Part shown: in pieces, positions 1 through 6,104 of the stretch
Position numbering within the stretch: the stretch's first letter is position 1
Layout: every line of letters starts with the position of its first letter
Source: a candidate division LCP-89 bacterium
GTDB lineage: Bacteria; Electryoneota; B3-LCP
DNA length: 8,889 nucleotides
Direction: 5' to 3'
Assembly: GCA_025774735.1 (NCBI GenBank)
Contig: JALGZU010000101.1
Coordinates: 1 to 8,889 of the forward strand
Made by a program: the position numbers and the translations under genes
The notes under the pieces: model-generated
What the model was told of the DNA's origin: nothing
Database searches by the model: none
Seen by the model: the letters and a program-made list of their open reading frames with translations, nothing else

Positions 1-2205
1 TTCGACAAGGACAATTTCTGGGAGATGGCCGAGGTCGGCCCCTGCGGTCCCTGCAGCGAGATCCACATGGACTTGGGACCGGGAACGTGTCCTCTGGAAG
101 GACAAGAGGGGCATAGATGCGAAGTCAACGCCCCCGGCTGCGGCCGCTTCGTGGAGTTGTGGAACCTGGTCTTCATCCAGTTCAACCGGGATGAAGCAGG
201 CGAGCTGCACGAACTGCCCGCCAAGCACGTGGATACGGGGGCGGGATTCGAACGCATCTGTGCGGTTCTGCAGGGGGCAACCTCCAATTACGGCACGGAT
301 CTATTTCAACCTCTCATCAGCCGGATTGCGGAGATCAGCGGCACCCCATACGATATAGGCGAGGGAGGCACCGGGCACCGTGTGGTAGCCGACCACCTCA
401 GATCCATATCCTTCGCCATCGCCGATGGAGCCATGCCGTCCAACGAGGGACGCGGCTACGTCCTGCGGCGCATTTTGAGGCGGGCAGCCCGCTTCGGGCG
501 CACACTGGGGCTGCACCGGGCGTTCATCTATACGCTGGTCGACGATCTGGCCGACGTCATGGGGGAGGCTTTCCCGGAGATCGGAGAGAGGCGGGAACAC
601 ATAAGCGGGGTCATACGGGGCGAAGAAGAGAGCTTCGGGCGCACGCTAGACCGGGGAATTGAACTATTCTCCGGCCTGGTCGAAAAAATGCAGAAACGGG
701 ATGAAACCACCCTTCCCGGCGAAGAGGCGTTCAAGCTGTACGACACCTTTGGCTTCCCGCTGGATTTAACGGAACTGATGGCACGGGAACAGAATCTCAG
801 CGTCGATCTCGCTGGCTTTGAGAAGGCCATGGCGGGGCAAAGGAAGAGAGCACGGCAGAGCGGAAAATTCAATAATCAAGAAGGATTGTACCAGGAGAAA
901 GAAATCGAGAGAACATCCAACTATTCTTCGCCATCAGAATTCATTGGTTATTCCAACATAATGGTTGAGAAATCGTTAGTAACTCGTTTTTCTACGCAGG
1001 ATGGAAAAATAGCAATCGTACTTAACCAAACTCCTTTCTATGCAGAGGCTGGAGGTCAGGTTGGTGATACAGGTAGAATTTACACTGATAAATGGGAGAT
1101 GACTGTCCAGGATACTCAGAATATCGGTGAGGATATCGTTCATCTAGGTTTTATTTCAATGGGGACTGATGAATTCGAGTACGATGCAGACAGAATGTTA
1201 CCCGAACCTGTAGCTGCTGAAGTTGACATACAGCGTAGGCTTCGCATCGCCCGCAACCACACGGCCACGCACCTACTGCAGGCAGCTTTGCGTCAGGTGC
1301 TGGGCAAGCACATCAACCAGTCGGGATCGCTGGTGCATCCGGACTACCTCCGGTTCGATTTCACGCATTTCGAGAAGCCGTCCGAAGACGACCTGGACAA
1401 GGCGGAGAAAATCGTCAACGAGGTGATCGCCCGATCTTTAGCAGTGGGATGGGAATATACGACTTTCGAGCATGCCAAATCCCGTGGGGCCATGGCTCTT
1501 TTCGGGGAAAAATATGACGAAGAGGTGAGGCTGGTAACGATTGACGACGTCTCGGCAGAGCTGTGCGGCGGCACGCACGTATCCAAGACCGACCAGTTGC
1601 TGGCATTCACCATCACTTCGGAGTCGGCCGCAGCGGCCGGCATCCGGCGGATCGAGGCCTGGACCGGCGACAGCGCTCTGGAAGCAATGCTGAACAATAA
1701 GCGAATGCTTAGATCTCTGCAGGACGTGTTGGCCGCACGCGGGGGCAACGTCCTTGAGAAAGTACAAAAACTTGTCGAAGAACACCGAGTCCTGCTTAAA
1801 CAGGTCAATCATTTAAAGGAGGCCACCGCGGGTGAAGAAACCGAAGAGCTCATCGCCGCAGCGCAGGAGATTGAGGGCGTCCGGCTGGTTACGGTCCTTT
1901 ACGATGACCGCAGCATGGACGACTTAAAAACGCTGGGCGACGCTCTAAGAGATAAACAGACCAACCTGGTCGCAGTGCTGGGCTCTTCCCTGGATGGACG
2001 CGCTTCCATCGCCGTGATCGTTACGGACGATCTGATTAAGGAGAAGAAGCTGTCCGCCGGAAAACTGGTGAAGGAGATCGGCAAGGCCGCCGGTGGGGGG
2101 GGGGGTGGCAGGCATCATTTAGGCACAGCCGGAGCGAAGTCGGCGGAAAAGCTGCCCGAGGCGATCGCTAATGCGGAATCGGTGCTGAAAAAGCACTTGC
2201 AATAA
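1..2205 (+). CDS. alaS: Alanyl-tRNA synthetase, 5'-truncated by window edge
   Basis: Charges tRNA-Ala with alanine in the cytoplasm and hydrolyses mischarged Ser/Gly-tRNA-Ala. The frame is open to base 1, and FDKDNFWEM precedes the first ATG (nt 25), so that ATG is internal. About 165 N-terminal codons with motifs 1 and 2 lie outside; 734 codons are visible, giving ~900 residues in all, near the family's ~876. Visible parts in order: GPCGPCSE (about nt 37-60); a Cys/His insert (Cys 88, His 112, Cys 118, Cys 139), a probable zinc site known in some AlaRS; WNLVFIQFN and motif-3-like VDTGAGFER (229-255); the tRNA-binding helical region; DTFGFPLDLT (742-771); the editing beta-barrel with TPFYAEAGGQVGDTG (1030-1074); editing zinc motifs HTATH (1258-1272) and CGGTH (1564-1578); a coiled coil (about 1690-1850); and the C-Ala Gly-rich tail. 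Nucleotides 862-1230 are much AT-richer than the rest. An 11-G run lies at 2095-2105, with the frame intact. Confidence 0.97.
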   Translation, partial: FDKDNFWEMAEVGPCGPCSEIHMDLGPGTCPLEGQEGHRCEVNAPGCGRFVELWNLVFIQFNRDEAGELHELPAKHVDTGAGFERICAVLQGATSNYGTDLFQPLISRIAEISGTPYDIGEGGTGHRVVADHLRSISFAIADGAMPSNEGRGYVLRRILRRAARFGRTLGLHRAFIYTLVDDLADVMGEAFPEIGERREHISGVIRGEEESFGRTLDRGIELFSGLVEKMQKRDETTLPGEEAFKLYDTFGFPLDLTELMAREQNLSVDLAGFEKAMAGQRKRARQSGKFNNQEGLYQEKEIERTSNYSSPSEFIGYSNIMVEKSLVTRFSTQDGKIAIVLNQTPFYAEAGGQVGDTGRIYTDKWEMTVQDTQNIGEDIVHLGFISMGTDEFEYDADRMLPEPVAAEVDIQRRLRIARNHTATHLLQAALRQVLGKHINQSGSLVHPDYLRFDFTHFEKPSEDDLDKAEKIVNEVIARSLAVGWEYTTFEHAKSRGAMALFGEKYDEEVRLVTIDDVSAELCGGTHVSKTDQLLAFTITSESAAAAGIRRIEAWTGDSALEAMLNNKRMLRSLQDVLAARGGNVLEKVQKLVEEHRVLLKQVNHLKEATAGEETEELIAAAQEIEGVRLVTVLYDDRSMDDLKTLGDALRDKQTNLVAVLGSSLDGRASIAVIVTDDLIKEKKLSAGKLVKEIGKAAGGGGGGRHHLGTAGAKSAEKLPEAIANAESVLKKHLQ

Positions 2206-2225
2206 TACCTGACCGGCACAAGAAG

Positions 2226-2254
2226 AAAGGCGGACGACAGCGTCCGCCTTTTTT
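2226..2254. terminator. Bidirectional intrinsic terminator between alaS and the deacetylase gene
   Basis: A perfect 11-bp stem (2226-2236 paired with 2241-2251), AAAGGCGGACG / CGTCCGCCTTT, closes a 4-nt ACAG loop and runs into six T's (2249-2254) on the plus strand. It starts 20 nt after the alaS stop. On the minus strand the same hairpin is followed by the T-rich CTTTCTTCTT, and the convergent deacetylase gene stops 24 nt away. It therefore probably terminates both transcripts. The plus-strand tract is stronger. Confidence 0.9.
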
Positions 2255-2277
2255 AAAATGTGTAACAATCCGACGTT

Positions 2278-3228
2278 TTAATCGGCTGAAGTAGTCATCT
2301 CGTCAATGAATTCCCGCACACTCCCCCCCAACGCTTCCAAGTCGTATCCCCCTTCCAGAGTCACCACCCAGCGCCCACCGCAGTGATCCTCGGCGATTTG
2401 CTTCAGGATAGAAGCTATCTGACGATAACCATCCGTCGTGACACACAATCCGGAGAGTGGATCACTTACGTGGGCATCGAAACCGGCGGAAATCAACAGC
2501 ATTTCCGGTTTGCGCTCCTGCGCCCAAGGAACGAGCTTTTCATGGAACGCGTCCAGCATATCAGCGTCACCATTGCCCACAGTCAGGGGGACGTTCAGAG
2601 TAGCGTCGATTCCTTCACCTGCACCGCGTTCTCCTTCCGCCCCGGTTCCCGGATAGTGGGGCCACTGGTGGACGCTGAAGTAGGATACCCGGGGATCTTC
2701 ATAGAAAGCGTCCTGCGTGCCGTTGCCGTGATGCACGTCAAAATCGACGATCAAGATTGAACCGATGTCCCTGTTGTCGAGAAGCCACTGAGCTCCGACG
2801 GCCACATTGTTGAAAACGCAGAAACCCATTGCTGATGATCTTACCGCATGGTGGCCGGGCGGTCGAACCAGAGCAACCCCTCCGCCCCACTCTCCCTCAC
2901 AGACCTGTCTGCAGGCCTGTATCACAGCTCCGGCAGCTTTCAGCGCGGCGGGATAGGTTTCTGGCAACAGGTTTCCTTCCAGGGAGGGGTAGATCCCACC
3001 GCCGGCTTCGCAATTCTGCCTGATCCAGTCCACATATTCGGGTGAGTGCACCCGCGCGATCTCTTCCGCGGCAGCCTCTTCGGGATCCACCCAGAGGAAG
3101 CGGTCATCCTGCCTGAAATCCTCCAGAGCATCCAAAACAGCTTGCAGTCGCCCGGGGTGTTCTGGATGTCCGGGGCCGAGATCGTGCTGGAGAAAGATGG
3201 GATCGAAGAGAAGAGCGACCGGTTTCAT
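2278..3228 (-). CDS. Histone-deacetylase-family (class II-type) zinc amidohydrolase
   Basis: 316 residues, a complete arginase/deacetylase fold. The family removes acetyl groups from lysines or small acetylated amines (AcuC, acetylpolyamine amidohydrolase and HDAC-like enzymes). Visible signatures: RPPGHH at residues 122-127 with the catalytic His pair 126/127; DFDVHHGNG at 162-170, where Asp164 and His166 are the expected zinc ligands; SAGFDAH at 247-253 with the third ligand Asp251; and LEGGYD at 291-296 with the transition-state Tyr295. All catalytic residues are present, so it should be active. There is no signal peptide, so it is cytoplasmic. The ATG overlaps the stop of the upstream hydrolase gene (ATGA), and a GGAGG at 3239-3243 lies 10 nt before it, supporting both this start and translational coupling. 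The substrate cannot be read from sequence: histone-like proteins, acetyl-CoA synthetase, polyamines and other acetylated molecules are all possible. I would not name it acuC, since no acetoin genes are nearby. Confidence 0.95.
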   Translation of the reverse strand: MKPVALLFDPIFLQHDLGPGHPEHPGRLQAVLDALEDFRQDDRFLWVDPEEAAAEEIARVHSPEYVDWIRQNCEAGGGIYPSLEGNLLPETYPAALKAAGAVIQACRQVCEGEWGGGVALVRPPGHHAVRSSAMGFCVFNNVAVGAQWLLDNRDIGSILIVDFDVHHGNGTQDAFYEDPRVSYFSVHQWPHYPGTGAEGERGAGEGIDATLNVPLTVGNGDADMLDAFHEKLVPWAQERKPEMLLISAGFDAHVSDPLSGLCVTTDGYRQIASILKQIAEDHCGGRWVVTLEGGYDLEALGGSVREFIDEMTTSAD

Positions 3229-4079
3229 GGCTTAAGCGCCTCCGGTCTAACGAGGTCAAGATGCTCACCGTCCGTCTCCAGTACGACTGTACCGTCGTGG
3301 TCGGTGCGCAGAACGTTCGGACAGTACCGGCTGAGGCGCTGCAGGGTCTTTGCGGAGGGATAGCCCCAATCGTTCGGGCCCACGCAGACTACGACGATAT
3401 CAGGGTCGACGGCGCTCAGAAATTTGTCAATGTTGCCGAACTTGGAGGCGTGGTGTGAAGCTTTCATAGCCTGGCAACGCAAACCATCCCCATATTGCTT
3501 CAAGAGCCAGGATTCCCGTTTTTTGTCGATGTCGGCAGGCAGAAGAATCTTGACATCGCCATAACTGAGCATCAAAGCCATGGAATACCGATTGGCGTCG
3601 ACCGCCTTCCCGACCACCTCGGATTTATGTGGACTCAGCACTTCTATCTGCAAATTCCCCTCAGAAACGGGGATGTCACCGACGTCCACGACGGATTCCC
3701 GCCACTTCTGGGTGTCCATGTAGCACTGGAACACCCGCGCCGATTCCCAATCGTGAACCATGCCGGTATGGTGAACCGTGCCGACATACAGTGAATCCAA
3801 GATCAGCGGAATGCCACCGACATGATCTTCGTGATTATGGGTAACGAAGAGGTGCGCGAGGCTGTCGATTCCCAGACTCTGAAGGTAGGACAAAACCACC
3901 GATCCATACTGCGCTTTACCTGCATCGATCAGAGCGACACCCGTGCCATCCTCTTCGATCAGGATGGCATCGCCGTGCCCTACGGCGATAAAATGCACAC
4001 GCAAGGCAGCAGAGCTCACTGCGGACGCGGCCTGCAGCAAAATAACAACCGTCAGGCCGTACAAAACCGTTTTAATCAA
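3225..4079 (-). CDS. Exported ComEC/Rec2-like metallo-beta-lactamase-fold hydrolase
   Basis: 284 residues with an N-terminal signal peptide: Lys3, a hydrophobic stretch at about 5-19, and a small-residue cleavage region around ASA-VSSA (18-24). The mature enzyme should lie outside the cytoplasmic membrane. The body matches the stand-alone metallo-hydrolase related to the C-terminal domain of ComEC: HFIAVGHGDAILI (29-41; family DVGQGD), THNHEDHVGG (80-89) with metal ligands His81, His83, Asp85 and His86, LLPADID (179-185) with Asp183, KASHHAS (206-212) with the family's SHHGS-like His pair 209/210, a CVGPNDWGYPS block (232-242) and TDHDGTV (259-265). The ComEC membrane channel is absent, so this is not the DNA-uptake pore itself. 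A nuclease or phosphoesterase role is a family-based guess. The start codon is TTG (4077-4079), supported by AAGGAG 7 nt upstream and by the signal peptide beginning there. It overlaps the deacetylase gene by 4 nt. Confidence 0.88.
   Translation of the reverse strand: MIKTVLYGLTVVILLQAASAVSSAALRVHFIAVGHGDAILIEEDGTGVALIDAGKAQYGSVVLSYLQSLGIDSLAHLFVTHNHEDHVGGIPLILDSLYVGTVHHTGMVHDWESARVFQCYMDTQKWRESVVDVGDIPVSEGNLQIEVLSPHKSEVVGKAVDANRYSMALMLSYGDVKILLPADIDKKRESWLLKQYGDGLRCQAMKASHHASKFGNIDKFLSAVDPDIVVVCVGPNDWGYPSAKTLQRLSRYCPNVLRTDHDGTVVLETDGEHLDLVRPEALKP
3239..3243 (-). promoter_or_regulatory. Ribosome binding site of the deacetylase gene
   Basis: GGAGG on the minus strand lies inside the last codons of the upstream hydrolase gene, 10 nt before the deacetylase ATG. 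Together with the 4-nt ATGA overlap it fixes the start and suggests coupled translation. Confidence 0.7.
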
Positions 4080-4086
4080 GCAGACA

Positions 4087-4092
4087 CTCCTT
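4087..4092 (-). promoter_or_regulatory. Ribosome binding site supporting a TTG start
   Basis: AAGGAG on the minus strand, 7 nt before TTG (4077-4079). No in-frame ATG lies near enough to replace that start without losing the signal peptide and the first strand of the fold, so this site decides the start codon. Confidence 0.8.
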
Positions 4093-4104
4093 GAAGGGGA
4101 CTAT

Positions 4105-4133
4105 AAAATAGCATAATTCTGAAAGAGATGCAA
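4105..4133 (-). promoter_or_regulatory. Possible sigma-70-like promoter of the hydrolase-deacetylase pair
   Basis: On the minus strand TTGCAT (4128-4133) is followed after 17 nt by TATTTT (4105-4110), in an AT-rich gap between the terminator of the upstream unit and the AAGGAG site. The matches to TTGACA/TATAAT are weak (3/6 and 4/6); TATGCT (4110-4115) is an alternative -10. The position and the clean 17-nt spacing are the main support. Confidence 0.35.
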
Positions 4134-4135
4134 AT

Positions 4136-4161
4136 AAAAATCCGGGTCGACGCCAACCCGG
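4136..4161 (-). terminator. Intrinsic terminator downstream of the sulfatase-like gene
   Basis: On the minus strand CCGGGT (4156-4161) pairs with ACCCGG (4142-4147) around an 8-nt loop and is followed by A-TTTTT-A-TTT (4141 down to 4132). It lies about 35 nt after the TAG stop of the sulfatase-like gene. The 6-bp stem is short but entirely placed before a good T tract. It separates the beta-helix/sulfatase unit from the next pair of genes. Confidence 0.7.
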
Positions 4162-4196
4162 TTCCCAGTGCCTTATCGTGTCAAGGGATTCGTGCC

Positions 4197-6086
4197 CTAG
4201 CGAACATATCCCAGCGATTTCAGCGCTTCAGCGGCTACTTCGTTAATGACCACATCATCATCCGGGGCCACATAGATCCTGGCGACCCACTCCTTAAGTC
4301 GCACCATCATGCTATCGGTTACTCCCGGCTGCAACCGGTGCAGGTCAACCGTTTCCGCTGAATCCTTCTCGAGGTTTATCAGCAGTGTATCAAAGGGAAA
4401 CTTTTCCAGAAAGGCGGAATCGGTATTCACACTCAATATCAACTTGTAGCCACCTTGCAAGAGACTGTAGCATACCCAATCGGACTCGAGGTTTTCGATG
4501 GTGGGATTATAATCCTCTATTAATATCGGCCTGTCTTTAACGAGCTCAGCACTCAGCAAGTCGATACCCTCCACGTCTTCGGGAATATACTCACCATAAT
4601 CGAGAAGATTAAGGACGGTTGGGAAGATATCCACATTCGAGACAGGAGCGTCCATAATGGCAGGGTTGATCCCTTGCGGGTATCTAAGAATCAACGGGAT
4701 ACGGATGACCGGATCGAAGAGGACGGTATGGTGGCCACGGGTGACGTGTTCGCCCAGCGCTTCACCGTGATCGGAAGTCACAACGAGCAGTGTTTTATCG
4801 AGCAGCCTCGCATATCGCAGTCCTTCACTGAACCGTCCCAGATGGTGATCCACATAGGCGATCTCGCTGTCGTAAACCGACCGCAAATATTGATAGCTCG
4901 CCTCGGTATAACCGGAAAAATAGGTGCTGTCGAAGTTGATTTCACCTCCAAAATCACAGAGACCTTCAACCTGCGCCAGGTTGGGAATCTGGCTCATTTT
5001 AACCGCAGCAACGAATTCTGAGAAGAACGGTTCATGCTTCACATAGCTGGCGTGCGGTTCCAGCAAATTCATATAGATGAAGAGGTGCCCCCCTTTCCTC
5101 TGGATCCATCTGAAGGTTTCCAGAGCCATGGAGAATGTCGCCCGTGCGCCGTGGTCCCTGAAGACAAACTTATCCACGAGTTTCATCCAGAGCGGATGCA
5201 CCCACCTGCTGATGTGAACTCCGATATCGCTGTCAAAGCCCCTGGTCAGATCGATGTTTTCACCCGCCAGAGGATTTGAATACATCGCCATGCAGAAATA
5301 GCCCCCTCGGCGCAAAATTTCCGTCAACGACACCAGTTGGCCGGGCATGAATGCTTGCCCGTCATTGCCGTGCTGAGAAGGGTATTTCCCGGTGAAAATG
5401 CTGATATGTCCCGGGGGAGTCCAGTTGGTCGAACTGAAGGCGTTGGTGCAGAGCAGCCCATCATTAGCGATTTCATCCAGATGGGGAGTCGTCCAGAAGG
5501 GATACCCGTTGCAGGAGAGGTGATCTCCGCGCACTGTGTCCAGCACGATCAAGCTGACGTGTGGGATGGGGCTATCATATAATTCGTTGCGCTCGTGCAC
5601 GATCTGCGCATAATATAGGTCGGAAATAAAGAGCGCAAGGTGCGTGAGAACGATCAGTGACAGGCTCAAGGATATAAGGTGGAAGGACCTCAGTTTAGGC
5701 CTCCGGAGGTCCCTGCTGAACAGCCAGAGAGTCAGTGTACCCAGGCAAAGAGTAGTGGCGATAAACAACCAGTGCTGATGCCCGTAATCCAGATCCGAAA
5801 GAATGGCAGTGAGCAATAAAATACTTCCAATCAGCCAGCTTGCGAAGAAATCGATAATCAGCTTGCGTTTCGGCTTCCACGGTTTGTTTCGCAGCACCGG
5901 AATTGAAAAAATGAGGACCCGTGCACCGTATGAAATAGCCAGAGAGATAAGGCAATAAATAGCCCACGTTTTGAAGAACATTCCCGGCCCGAGCCAGAAA
6001 GGACCGCAGGTCAGGAGGATAAAGACAAATTCCTCTGCAGTCAGCAGAGTACCCGCCAATATGGAAGTAAACAGCCAGAGAATCAT
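4197..6086 (-). CDS. Membrane-anchored sulfatase-superfamily hydrolase/transferase with a Thr nucleophile
   Basis: 629 residues. The N-terminal ~160 hold about five predicted membrane segments (near 2-26, 41-63, 77-98, 104-123, 135-157), followed by a long soluble domain of the alkaline phosphatase/sulfatase fold that should face the periplasm, as in LtaS and phosphoethanolamine transferases. Domain marks: LIVLDTVRGDHLSCNGY (179-195) with metal ligand Asp183; NWTPPGHISIFTG (221-233), the nucleophile block; LLEPHASY (341-348); TSDHGEALGEH (437-447) with metal ligands Asp439 and His440; then HHTVLFDPVIRIPLIL (452-467). The classic C/S-x-P-x-R signature is absent: Thr223 sits at the formylglycine position and His227 where Arg is expected. 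It therefore cannot be a formylglycine sulfatase, and is more likely a phosphodiesterase, phosphotransferase or related surface-polymer enzyme. ATG at 6084-6086 lies 18 nt after the beta-helix gene stop, with only a weak Shine-Dalgarno, so the two are probably co-transcribed. Confidence 0.88.
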   Translation of the reverse strand: MILWLFTSILAGTLLTAEEFVFILLTCGPFWLGPGMFFKTWAIYCLISLAISYGARVLIFSIPVLRNKPWKPKRKLIIDFFASWLIGSILLLTAILSDLDYGHQHWLFIATTLCLGTLTLWLFSRDLRRPKLRSFHLISLSLSLIVLTHLALFISDLYYAQIVHERNELYDSPIPHVSLIVLDTVRGDHLSCNGYPFWTTPHLDEIANDGLLCTNAFSSTNWTPPGHISIFTGKYPSQHGNDGQAFMPGQLVSLTEILRRGGYFCMAMYSNPLAGENIDLTRGFDSDIGVHISRWVHPLWMKLVDKFVFRDHGARATFSMALETFRWIQRKGGHLFIYMNLLEPHASYVKHEPFFSEFVAAVKMSQIPNLAQVEGLCDFGGEINFDSTYFSGYTEASYQYLRSVYDSEIAYVDHHLGRFSEGLRYARLLDKTLLVVTSDHGEALGEHVTRGHHTVLFDPVIRIPLILRYPQGINPAIMDAPVSNVDIFPTVLNLLDYGEYIPEDVEGIDLLSAELVKDRPILIEDYNPTIENLESDWVCYSLLQGGYKLILSVNTDSAFLEKFPFDTLLINLEKDSAETVDLHRLQPGVTDSMMVRLKEWVARIYVAPDDDVVINEVAAEALKSLGYVR

Positions 6087-6104
6087 AGACTTACAGTATA
6101 GAAA

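Noticed and set aside
862..1230. The AT-rich block in alaS as an inserted mobile element, intein or intron
   Set aside because: No terminal repeats, no splicing or endonuclease motifs, the frame is unbroken, and the block itself encodes the conserved TPFYAEAGGQVGDTG of AlaRS, so it is native protein sequence of unusual composition.
1344..1812. Long minus-strand open frames within alaS
   Set aside because: Opposite-strand shadows of a GC-rich conserved gene; their translations are rich in Ser/Arg and show no domain.
2383..2760. Open frame of 125 codons on the plus strand
   Set aside because: It lies wholly antisense to the deacetylase gene, which has all its catalytic motifs; no recognisable domain or ribosome binding site.
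3225..4079. ComEC DNA-uptake channel
   Set aside because: Only the metallo-hydrolase domain is present, behind a signal peptide; the polytopic competence domain is missing.
4197..6086. Classical formylglycine-dependent sulfatase
   Set aside because: The C/S-x-P-x-R signature is replaced by Thr-Pro-Pro-Gly-His, so formylglycine cannot form; no activating enzyme gene is nearby.
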